Made by a program: the position numbers and the translations under genes. This document shows positions 43,523 to 51,476 of a stretch of DNA of 64,000 nt, piece after piece. This stretch comes from Stutzerimonas kunmingensis (GTDB lineage Bacteria; Pseudomonadota; Gammaproteobacteria; Pseudomonadales; Pseudomonadaceae). Where the stretch lies: positions 930,001-994,000 of the forward strand of contig NZ_CP090366.1 in assembly GCF_021432085.1 (NCBI RefSeq), in the 5' to 3' direction. Positions within the stretch are counted from its first letter, which is position 1. Each line of letters opens with the position of its first letter. A model generated the notes under the pieces. That model had not been told where the DNA came from, searched no databases, and saw only the letters and a list, made by a program, of their open reading frames with translations.

Positions 43523-44580
43523 TGTGATTCGTCCTCCATGAGGGTGCCGTCGCCCGCCAGTTCACGTTCGATCTGTTCAATGCTGGGCAAGCTGGTTTGC
43601 AATTCTGCAGGCAGAGATTCGAGCAATTTGTACTCGGCAATGCCCATGGGCTGGGTCTTATCGCCCAGCGCATATTCCGCCACGATCTTGTTTTTGCTCT
43701 TGCAGAGCAAAAGGCCGATGGTGGGGTTGTCGTGTTCATCTTTGACCTGGCGATCCACCGCAGTCATATAAAATCCAAGCTGGCCCAGGTGCTCGGGCTT
43801 GAACTTGCCGGCTTTGAGCTCGATCACCACATAGCAGCGCAGCTTGAGGTGGTAGAACAGCAAGTCAATGAAGAATTCGTCGCCGCCTACATCCAGCACT
43901 ACCTGCCGCCCGACAAACGCAAAGCCTGCGCCCAGCTCCAACAGAAACTCGGTGACGTGTTTGACCAGGGCGTGTTCGATTTCGCGTTCCTGCGCCTCAT
44001 CGCGCAGGCCGAGGAAGTCAAACCGATACGGATCTTTCAACGACTCGCGGGCCAGGTCCGACTGCACCTTGGGCAAGCTGACGTCGAAGTTAGTGACCGC
44101 CGTGCCACTGCGCTCCAACAGGCGGGTTTCGATATGGATGTTCAGCACATTGCGTGACCAACCGTGCGCAATCGCGCTCTGGGCATAGGCCAGGCGCTGC
44201 TGTGAGTCTTTTAGCCGGGTCAGCAGTACCAGGTTGTGCCCCCAGGGCAATTGTCCAACAGCCTGTTGGACAATTGCGGCATCCGGCCAGGCCTCGGCAA
44301 AGGCGCGCATATACATCAGGTTGGCGCGGGAAAATCCCTTCATCTCAGGAAAGGCGGTGCGCAGGTCATGGGCCAGCCGCTCGATCACCTTGGCCCCCCA
44401 GCCCTGCTGTGCCTGCCGGGTCAAAATATCGTTGCCGATCTGCCAGTAGAGCAGCACCAGTTCGCGGTTTACCGCCAGCGTGGCGCGCTGCTGGGCGCTA
44501 TGGATGCGGCCTTTGAGGTCTGCTAACCACTCGCCGTAGCCCTCGGGTGGTGTGGTCAGGCTAGCAGGGGTGTCGTTCAT
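43519..44580 (-). CDS. DUF1016 (YhcG-type) PDDEXK nuclease
   Basis: A 353-residue protein. The N-terminal DUF1016 helical domain has AVNRELVLLYWQIGNDIL and GFSRANLMYMRAFAEAW; the C-terminal nuclease fold has FVGRQVVLDVGGDEFFIDLLFYH followed by YVVIELKAGKFKPEHLGQLGFY, giving the D...ExK pattern. YhcG-like proteins often accompany restriction genes. It overlaps both neighbours by 4 nt. Here it is the likely DNA-cutting component. Confidence 0.88.
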   Translation of the reverse strand: MNDTPASLTTPPEGYGEWLADLKGRIHSAQQRATLAVNRELVLLYWQIGNDILTRQAQQGWGAKVIERLAHDLRTAFPEMKGFSRANLMYMRAFAEAWPDAAIVQQAVGQLPWGHNLVLLTRLKDSQQRLAYAQSAIAHGWSRNVLNIHIETRLLERSGTAVTNFDVSLPKVQSDLARESLKDPYRFDFLGLRDEAQEREIEHALVKHVTEFLLELGAGFAFVGRQVVLDVGGDEFFIDLLFYHLKLRCYVVIELKAGKFKPEHLGQLGFYMTAVDRQVKDEHDNPTIGLLLCKSKNKIVAEYALGDKTQPMGIAEYKLLESLPAELQTSLPSIEQIERELAGDGTLMEDESQ

Positions 44581-47336
44581 GCCATTTTCCCTCGTAGCTT
44601 CTTCGGCGTGGCCTTTGCTGTGTCTGCTGTCATCTTGGTGTAGAGATCAAACAGCTTCTCCAGTCGTTCGGTGTCGTTCTTGAAGCGACGACCGATATAG
44701 ATACGCTCCAGCACTTCATCGTTGTGCTCGTGGGCACGGCGAAGGTTCTCAGGCATGGTGTCTGGGTCATACAGGTCGGCGATGGTGGCGGGGAAGTGTG
44801 CTTCGCGGGCCAGCAGAATATCTTCAGCGCAGCGGGTCAGGTCGACCTTGTTTTGCTCTGTGAGCCTCGGCACTGGGAAGGTGTTCCAGCCAAGTGTGTT
44901 GGAGTAGCGGAAGTCCGTTTTCATTTTTCCGCAGACGGTGCCAATCCAAACGAGGTGCAGGCGGGAGGCGATGAGGGCCATGTTCCAAAGTGGGGCGTCG
45001 TAGAGGGCAAGTGCAAGATTTGAGACGCGCACGTCACTCGTCAGCAAACCGCAAGGGAGATAAGCGCGGCGCTCCGACGAGACGCTTGGAATGATGATGG
45101 TGTGGTCGTTTCCGATGATAGTCCGTTCAAACTTGTAGGGTGTGTCGAGGCCGGCACGGCCACGTTCACTGCCATGCAGACGATATTCTCGTATGCGGTC
45201 AAGCCTCGCCTTGATGGGCGGAATTGAAAAGGCGATCTGCGCTTGTTCGTCAGTTATCCAGAGACAGTACCGTTCTAGGCCATTGATGAACTCTTTGGAG
45301 CCAAGGATCGGCTTTATTAGAGGCGCTGCCTCAGGATAAGAGTCCAGCAAATCCCTTGCCTCATCGGGCGTGAGCAACAGATTTCCCTGATCTCTCGGGA
45401 TGTTCCCGCCAAACATGGTCGATACACCAGAGATGGGATCATTCGCCCGCTCGACGATGATATTTTTGCCGGGCGCGAGATATAAGTTGATGCTTTCAAC
45501 TTCTTTTCGCTCTTCACCGTCGAAGATGTATTTCTGTTTGACGCCTAAATTGGCCACGCCAACAATTATGCAGGTGACTTGCGCGTTCCTAGCAGCGTTG
45601 TTACCCCAGAGAAAAGCTTTGTGGCCAAAGAAAATCTCTTGCCCCGCCATGACTATTCTCGGCCACACCAGCGGAACCTGAACACCTTGGCAGATAGAGT
45701 TCGTAGAAACGAAGGCGAATCGGCCTCCGCTGCGAATGTAGTCTGATGCTTTCCAAAGCCACCCAGTGATGTAATCGACAGCGCGCACGTCTTTTTTGGT
45801 AAGGCTTTTTATGTCGCTCTTCTGCTCTTTCGATTGATATTTGTCGCCAATATACGGCGGGTTACCGCAGATGTACGTCTCGCCTCCTTCGTTTTCGAAG
45901 GCGATTTCAGATTGGTCCAATGGCACGTCGAACAAATCGTTCGCTGCCAGCTTCACGCTAGTCCCCGTCGGCGGGCACACCGCCAACCAATCCAGCCGCA
46001 GCGCATTGCCGCAGACAATCCAATTCTGTGAGTCTAACGGTAGAAATTCAGCTAAAGCATCCTGCTGCCCGCGATACAACACATCGCACTGAAACTCAGC
46101 AATGATAAGGGCCAGTCGGGCAATTTCTGCCGGAAAGTCGCGTAGCTCGATGCCGCGGAAATTGGTCAGCGGTATTTCGGACTTATTGTGAGCTTCGCCC
46201 CGGCGACGATTGATCTCCGCCTCGATATCGCGCATCTGCTTGTAGGCAATGACCAGGAAATTGCCGGAACCGCATGCTGGGTCAAATACGCGGATGCGCG
46301 CCATACGCTTGCGCAGGTTAAGCAGCTTGGCCTTGTTGTCGCCCGCTGCCTCCAGCTGAGCACACAGATCATCCAGAAATAGTGGGTTTAATACTTTCAG
46401 GATGTTGGGCACGCTGGTGTAGTGCATGCCCAGTGCGCCGCGCTCTTCATCATCGGCCACGGCCTGAATCATGCTGCCGAAAATGTCTGGGTTGATTTTT
46501 TGCCAGTTCAGGTTGCCGGCGTGCAGCAGGTAAGTACGCGCCATGCGCGTAAAGCGCGGTACTTCAGTGCTTCCAGAGAACAAGCCGCCATTCACATACG
46601 GGAATTTGTTGGCCCAGCCAGGCAAGCGCGGTTCTGCACCGGCACGCTCGGCCAACTTGAGGTTCATAGCGCGGAAGATTTCCGACAGCACCTGGGCGGT
46701 GTTGGAGCCGTCGCGCTCGCTGTAGTGCTCAACCGTCGTGGTAAACAGTCCGTCGCCAGTGAAGATATCTGTGTCTTCAGCAAAAAAGCAGAACACTAAC
46801 CGAGACATAAAATGGTTCATGTCATGGCGGCGTTCGGTCTTGGCCCAGTCCGGGTTCTCGTTCAGCAGTTCGACGTACAGCTTGTTCAGGCGGCTGGTGG
46901 CACGCACGTCGATGGGGTTGTCTTTGATCTCCTTGATGGTGGAGATGCCGGCCAGCGGCAGCAGGAAGCCGAAGTGGTTGGGAAAGTCAGGGTAGTCGCA
47001 GGTGATGGTTTCACCCGTGATCAGTTCTTCGGCCTCCAGCGTTTGCCCGTCGGTGGAGAGGATGAACTTGGCTTTAGCTTTTATGGTGGCCGGGCTGGCG
47101 CGCAAGGCCTTGAGCGTTTCGCCCACGGTGCCAGGCTCGCATGCGGCGATATGAATGTTGCTGCGCAGTAGTACGCCGCCAGGTACATCCGAGGCGTTGT
47201 TGTTGCCAGCGCGCAGGCGCTTGAGCGCGGTTTCCTTGTTGCCGAATGCGGCCAGGAAGGTGAACGGGAACTCCGCCGCGTCAAAGGGCTCTAGGGCCAG
47301 GTCCGAAATGGCGGACTCAATTTCTACTGCATTCAT
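44577..47336 (-). CDS. MmeI-like class I DNA adenine methyltransferase
   Basis: A 919-residue protein. The N-terminal portion (about 1-180) resembles the MmeI N-terminal region and linker (LNKLYVELLNENPDWAKTERRHDMNHFMSRLVFCFFAEDTDIF). SAM motif FDPACGSGN lies near 350-358 and the catalytic NPPYIG near 490; the C-terminal third (about 600-900) should carry target recognition. In MmeI the N-terminus is a nuclease; here I see no clear PD-ExK, so cutting is probably delegated to the partner genes. First gene of the unit; a leader of about 480 nt precedes it. Confidence 0.88.
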   Translation of the reverse strand: MNAVEIESAISDLALEPFDAAEFPFTFLAAFGNKETALKRLRAGNNNASDVPGGVLLRSNIHIAACEPGTVGETLKALRASPATIKAKAKFILSTDGQTLEAEELITGETITCDYPDFPNHFGFLLPLAGISTIKEIKDNPIDVRATSRLNKLYVELLNENPDWAKTERRHDMNHFMSRLVFCFFAEDTDIFTGDGLFTTTVEHYSERDGSNTAQVLSEIFRAMNLKLAERAGAEPRLPGWANKFPYVNGGLFSGSTEVPRFTRMARTYLLHAGNLNWQKINPDIFGSMIQAVADDEERGALGMHYTSVPNILKVLNPLFLDDLCAQLEAAGDNKAKLLNLRKRMARIRVFDPACGSGNFLVIAYKQMRDIEAEINRRRGEAHNKSEIPLTNFRGIELRDFPAEIARLALIIAEFQCDVLYRGQQDALAEFLPLDSQNWIVCGNALRLDWLAVCPPTGTSVKLAANDLFDVPLDQSEIAFENEGGETYICGNPPYIGDKYQSKEQKSDIKSLTKKDVRAVDYITGWLWKASDYIRSGGRFAFVSTNSICQGVQVPLVWPRIVMAGQEIFFGHKAFLWGNNAARNAQVTCIIVGVANLGVKQKYIFDGEERKEVESINLYLAPGKNIIVERANDPISGVSTMFGGNIPRDQGNLLLTPDEARDLLDSYPEAAPLIKPILGSKEFINGLERYCLWITDEQAQIAFSIPPIKARLDRIREYRLHGSERGRAGLDTPYKFERTIIGNDHTIIIPSVSSERRAYLPCGLLTSDVRVSNLALALYDAPLWNMALIASRLHLVWIGTVCGKMKTDFRYSNTLGWNTFPVPRLTEQNKVDLTRCAEDILLAREAHFPATIADLYDPDTMPENLRRAHEHNDEVLERIYIGRRFKNDTERLEKLFDLYTKMTADTAKATPKKLRGKMA

Positions 47337-47816
47337 GGTTTACCACTGTCCAGATCGCTGATGCGCGAAGGCGGCGATTTTAGCCGCTAAAATTTTTGGG
47401 CGAGGGTCACATCCCGGCCGGCACATGCCGCTCTGTCGGCCTGGCGTCAGCATCGCAACTCAGCTCTGCTCAGTCGCCTCGGTTTATGCTGGATGCCACT
47501 GGATTCGACAGCCGAGCGCCCTGAGCCAGTGAATGGGGAATCAATCATTACACGATGCCGGGGATGATAAAGGAAGGCGCTTCTGCAATGCGAAAAAGCG
47601 GCAAATGGGCTGGTGGGTTTCGTCGAATCGAGCTTACGGTAGCTGCCCGTAACCCAAAATGGCTTCGGGGCTTTCACTCAGGAGGTTGCGTCGCCCCCAG
47701 AACTACTCTTTTTTATTTTATCTTTCTTTTTAGCGGCTCAGCCTGAGCTGTATTCCAACGCGACGGAGCTCTAGGTGAGCTCCATCCAGATGGTACACAG
47801 CTCAGGTTGATACGTG
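47337..47816. other. 480-nt gene-free region
   Basis: No gene seen. It must hold the promoter of the methyltransferase operon. At its left-reading upstream end several GAGCTC-like pieces occur, and ACACAGCTCA (47795-47804) pairs with TGAGCTGTGT (47823-47832), a hairpin across the stop codon of the next gene that may end its transcript. Confidence 0.5.
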
Positions 47817-48407
47817 TCACTCTGAGCTGTGTATAAGATCACCACGGCGATTGAGGTTTCTACGCAGCGTTTCTCGAATGCCGGCTGGCAGTCGATCTAG
47901 GTCGGTGTGCAATGAGCCTAAATCGATCTGGGAATTACCACCTGCCAGATTGATTTGTATATTCAGACGCTCGATATTCAGTGTTCGCGTACTTGCGAGA
48001 TCGCCAGCGATCATGGCTTTTTTAAGCTCAGTAACGGTCTGCTGGGCGCGGTCCGGCACGTAATCCCAGGTTACTACGGTATGTGGTAAGCCGGCCTCAG
48101 TGACCTGGACCTTTTCGCGTAGCATGTAGTGATTGGATCGGCCGAACTTTTTCTTTGCAATGAAACCTGCTTTTTCGAGAACCCCTAATGCCCGTTTGAC
48201 CTGTGCCTGACTGACTCCAGACTGTTCGGAAATCCGTTGGATGCCCGGTTTCGATAATCCATGGTCGAAATTGGCGTGTGCCTTGATGACGGCATAAACC
48301 GTAAATGCATGGGGCCCGATTCGGGCGACATCACCCTGATCGATCATGGCCCTAAAGACATGAAACCACTGAGTCTGTGCGCGCAGTGGGGCGGAGGTGT
48401 TAGTCAT
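47817..48407 (-). CDS. Winged-helix DNA-binding protein of the island
   Basis: A 196-residue protein, MTNTSAPLRAQTQWFHVFRA onward, with a helix-turn-helix PGIQRISEQSGVSQAQVKRALGVLEKAGFIAKKKFG. Such proteins in P4-like islands are annotated as replication or regulatory proteins. The start overlaps the alpA stop by 8 nt. It may control excision or the downstream restriction-like genes. Confidence 0.65.
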   Translation of the reverse strand: MTNTSAPLRAQTQWFHVFRAMIDQGDVARIGPHAFTVYAVIKAHANFDHGLSKPGIQRISEQSGVSQAQVKRALGVLEKAGFIAKKKFGRSNHYMLREKVQVTEAGLPHTVVTWDYVPDRAQQTVTELKKAMIAGDLASTRTLNIERLNIQINLAGGNSQIDLGSLHTDLDRLPAGIRETLRRNLNRRGDLIHSSE

Positions 48408-48639
48408 TGTTATGCCTCCCACGTAACTGTACGCGCGGCCGGCTCAGGATCCAGGCAGATATCTCCGTGCTGAGCCAGCCAACCGATCTGCTGCTGCCTA
48501 GATCATATGGAGCAGGGAATTTTCCCGCTGCTATGTCGCGATAGATCGTGGATCTCTTTTTCCCGACAGCGAGTTCAACCTCGGGCAGGCGAAGGAAGCG
48601 CGGTTCCTCTGGGCTGGGTGCAATAGTTTGTGCTGACAT
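48400..48639 (-). CDS. alpA: AlpA-type excisionase/regulator
   Basis: A 79-residue MerR-like winged helix: FLRLPEVELAVGKKRSTIYRDIAAGKFPAPYDLG and GWLSTEISAWILSR, the AlpA family signature. AlpA regulates integrase and excision of P4-type islands. It is cotranscribed with the following winged-helix gene and lies behind the integrase. Confidence 0.85.
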   Translation of the reverse strand: MSAQTIAPSPEEPRFLRLPEVELAVGKKRSTIYRDIAAGKFPAPYDLGSSRSVGWLSTEISAWILSRPRVQLRGRHNND

Positions 48640-49098
48640 TTAACTGGTGCTCAGGCGGTGGCGTTGCAGCGGTCCTCAAGTACTGCAATACGCATATGTG
48701 TTGGGAGTGGCGCTCGGATTTTCCTACTGCAAAGCAGGGATGTTTGTCGGGCCTCGTGTTACGGGCCTCCGAGGTTTATTGCCGGCTTCAGCTGTGCGCA
48801 TGACAGCTGAAGCTGTGTCTTTGGCGTGGGGGAGAGGAAAGACCCTGCTGGTACGGAATAGGAGTCCATACGTTTCTTTAGCAGCCTTGTTGCAGGCGAG
48901 CAGGCGCAAAAGGCCTGCGAGATGCTGGCGATACCCCGATGAGGTACCCAGAAAGTCCATTTGCTAACAGCAGATGGACTTCGGATTCTTAACGCCGTAA
49001 CTGGGGCAGCGTGACGATCCCATGGAGTCCTATGAACGTCCGAGGGATGCCTGATTTTTACCAAGCGGGAATCGGTATTGCAAGCCCAGGCAGTGAGC
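48640..49098. other. 459-nt region between alpA and integrase
   Basis: No gene I believe in; a 106-codon plus-strand frame lacks any family look. It contains a strong hairpin, AAGTCCAT (48953-48960) with ATGGACTT (48974-48981) plus inner TGCT/AGCA pairs, and the alpA promoter. Confidence 0.5.
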
Positions 49099-50304
49099 TC
49101 AGGCCTTGATCGCATCTAGGTAATCTGACCAGCGCTGCATCATGTCGCGTCGTTCTGGCAGAAATGACGTTCGGTCGTACGCCCGTCCCAACGGATTTTT
49201 TACCGTGTGAGCAAGCTGATGCTCCAGGAGATCGGGGCGAAATCCCAGCACCTCAGCACCTATGGTTCTCGCTGTTGCACGAAAGCCGTGCCCAGTCATT
49301 TCGTCGCCGCTGATGTCCATGCGGCGTAACGCGCTGAGAACGGCATTGTTGGACATCGGTCGGTCGCCTCCTCGGGCCGAGGGGAAGGTATACCGATGCC
49401 TGCCGGTGAGCGGTTTCAGTTCGCGTAGAACAGCGACTGCTTGTTGGCTGAGGGGAACCAGGTGATCTGGGCGATCCTGTTTGGTAGCAGTTAGCCCTTT
49501 CATCTTGTGACCAGGAATCAACCACTCGCCAGCATCCAGATTGACCTCCGACCATTCCATATGTCGAAGGTCTCCGGGCCGGCAGAACAGCAACGGGGCC
49601 AGTTTTAAGGCACAACAGACAGGCATTGTTCCGCTGTAGCTATCTAGTGCTTTAAGCAGTGCGCCGAGTTTTTCAGGATCGGTCACGGCAGCAAAATGTT
49701 TCACCCGCTTGGCTGGGAGCGTACGTGAGAGATTGCCAATCTGGTTGGGTGGGGTGATACCGGCAGCTTCGGCGAACTCGAAAATCTGTTTGTAGATTTG
49801 GGCTACACGACGTGCCGTCTCGCGAGCACCGCGCTTGATGATGCGCTGGAGGTTTTCGACCAGCATGGGCGTGCTGATGCTGCTGATCGGAAGTTTTCCC
49901 AACCAGGGGTAGGCATTGAGCTCAAGGCGCTGCCTTACTGTGCGGGTGTACTCCGGATCCCAGGAGGATTCGCGAACAGTGAGCCATTGCTTGGCGACCG
50001 ATTCAAAGGTGTGCTGGTGATCGAGCTGGCTGACCACTTTGGCCATGCGTCTTTGCAGCGAAGGGTCTTGGCCGCCGGCAAGCTGAACACGAGCGTCATC
50101 ACGCTTGCGACGAGCATCCTGTAAGCCGACCTCTGGGTAAACGCCAAGAGCAAGGCGTTTTTCCTTGCCCAGAAAGCGGTACTTCAAGCGCCAGTAACGG
50201 CCTCCATTAGGCTGCACTTCAAGATACAAACCCTGTTCGTCATACAGCCGGTAGGGCTTGTCCTGGGGCTTGGCGTTGCGGCAGTTGGTGTCTTTCAAGG
50301 GCAT
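49099..50304 (-). CDS. P4-type tyrosine integrase
   Basis: A 401-residue integrase. The N-terminal DUF4102 domain reads KPYRLYDEQGLYLEVQPNGGRYWR and LALGVYPEVGLQDARRKRDDA. Catalytic residues: Arg in LLFCRPGDLRHMEW, His-x-x-Arg in GHGFRATARTIG, His in EHQLAHTVKNP and Tyr in GRAYDRTSF. It reads leftward away from ssrA, whose 3' end, 170 nt away, is a classic attachment site for this family. ATG at 50304 is taken; 50313 is also possible. Confidence 0.93.
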   Translation of the reverse strand: MPLKDTNCRNAKPQDKPYRLYDEQGLYLEVQPNGGRYWRLKYRFLGKEKRLALGVYPEVGLQDARRKRDDARVQLAGGQDPSLQRRMAKVVSQLDHQHTFESVAKQWLTVRESSWDPEYTRTVRQRLELNAYPWLGKLPISSISTPMLVENLQRIIKRGARETARRVAQIYKQIFEFAEAAGITPPNQIGNLSRTLPAKRVKHFAAVTDPEKLGALLKALDSYSGTMPVCCALKLAPLLFCRPGDLRHMEWSEVNLDAGEWLIPGHKMKGLTATKQDRPDHLVPLSQQAVAVLRELKPLTGRHRYTFPSARGGDRPMSNNAVLSALRRMDISGDEMTGHGFRATARTIGAEVLGFRPDLLEHQLAHTVKNPLGRAYDRTSFLPERRDMMQRWSDYLDAIKA

Positions 50305-50411
50305 TGGGGGCACATCCTCTCCGAGCGAGCTGATGAGCGTTTTATGCCCCCATATGTGCCCCCGTCAACCGTGGGATGCCCTGGGATTAGATAGCAAAAC
50401 GTGGGCAATAA

Positions 50412-50453
50412 AAAAGCCGTAAAGCTTTGATTTCTCTGGGCTTTACGGCTTTT
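50412..50453 (-). terminator. ssrA terminator
   Basis: AAAAGCCGTAAAGC pairs perfectly with GCTTTACGGCTTTT, with T runs on both strands. It lies 25 nt past the tmRNA 3' end. Confidence 0.8.
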
Positions 50454-50477
50454 CTGGGTCTTCCTGGGAAGACAAAA

Positions 50478-50856
50478 TGGTGGAGCCGGGGGGATTTGAA
50501 CCCCCGTCCGCCAGCTCTCCGCTATCGGTTCTACATGCTTAGCCAGATCTACTGAGTTAACTCCGCGCCGCCCGATTGGCAGGGTGCTTGGAGCGAGCTG
50601 TATGAGTTTTAGCCGTTACGTCTACAGCGAACTTGGCGGCGATCCTGTTCTGTCTGACAGTCATTTCGGGTTTACAGGCATCCCCTAGTGACCGCTGGAG
50701 CCGAAGCTACCAGATGAAGGTTAGGCGGCTAGCGCGTACCCTTCGTAGTTGTCGTCGTTGGCAACTATAAGTTTGCAACAGTTTATTTACGAGTTCTGTT
50801 ACCAACTCGGCATGCCCCTCAAGTTTTGTTACCGGCGTCGAATCCTAATCGGCCCC
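50478..50856 (-). ncRNA. ssrA: Transfer-messenger RNA (tmRNA)
   Basis: 5' end GGGGCCGATTAGGATTCGAC (50856 downward) and 3' end with the T-arm, CCCCCCGGCTCCACCA at 50478, pair as the tRNA-like acceptor stem. The reading frame for the tag, 50762 to 50721, encodes ANDDNYEGYALAA and stop. With SmpB (encoded 10 kb away) it rescues stalled ribosomes. The last part is the probable attB/attL for the adjoining island, and the gene is intact. Confidence 0.96.
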
Positions 50857-50882
50857 TGGTGACGCTTGTGGTGCGGGGCGCG

Positions 50883-50911
50883 AGTGTACGGCGATCTCTC
50901 TGCGCTGTCGA
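50883..50911 (-). promoter_or_regulatory. ssrA: ssrA promoter
   Basis: On the minus strand TCGACA (50911-50906) and TACACT (50888-50883) are separated by 17 nt, a good sigma-70 fit; the mature 5' end is 27 nt further on, in keeping with RNase P trimming of a short leader. Confidence 0.6.
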
Positions 50912-50989
50912 TCAGTTTGTAGCCATGCTGGTTACAAAATGTACAGCTCGGCTGCGGCAGGATCGTTCGCACGATCCCGCCGGCCTGGC

Positions 50990-51295
50990 TTAGTTGCCGG
51001 CGCCGGAACCGGAGCCGCTGGTGCCGCCGCTACCGGTGCTGCCTGGGCCTTTCAGCTCTTGCAGTGCCTTGGTGGAGTGCGCGATGCAAGCTTCGGTGTC
51101 GCCCGATTGCTGGGCTTGGCGGGCCTGTTTAACGTACTCGTCGACCTGGCTCTTGGCCGGCTCACCCAAGGTGGCGGTGTTGGTGGCCATGTTGTCGTCG
51201 ATTTCCTGCAGGTTGAGCTGGCACAGGTCGTCTTGGGCGAAGACGGCCGGGCTGGCGAGCAGTACCGCGGATGCGAGCAGTGCATGAACTTTCAT
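50990..51295 (-). CDS. Small secreted protein, unknown
   Basis: A 101-residue protein with a signal peptide (MKVHALLASAVLLASPAVFA, cut before QDD), a helical body with two cysteines (DDLCQL, TEACIAH) and a Gly/Ser-rich tail GSTGSGGTSGSGSGAGN. GGAGG precedes the ATG at 51295. It belongs to a family of hypothetical Pseudomonas periplasmic proteins; function unknown. It lies between ssrA and the lactate locus. Confidence 0.75.
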   Translation of the reverse strand: MKVHALLASAVLLASPAVFAQDDLCQLNLQEIDDNMATNTATLGEPAKSQVDEYVKQARQAQQSGDTEACIAHSTKALQELKGPGSTGSGGTSGSGSGAGN

Positions 51296-51476
51296 TGTGG
51301 GTCCTCCAGTCTTATGGACTTCCCGGGCCTGCCAGATACCAACTGAAACGGCGGCGCCGAGTCGAATCGAACCCGTCAGGGGCTCTAAAATTCCGACTGC
51401 GATTGCGCGTGAGCGTTCATCGAAACGCCACAAACGAAACGGCCGCGCTTCGCTGAGCGGGGCCGTAGTGCCTTTT

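Noticed and set aside
48647-48967. 106-codon plus-strand frame between alpA and the integrase
   Set aside because: No family resemblance or ribosome-binding site, and it overlaps the alpA promoter region.
50478-50560. Separate tRNA gene
   Set aside because: The T-arm and CCA end belong to the tRNA-like domain of tmRNA, whose 5' half is at 50856.
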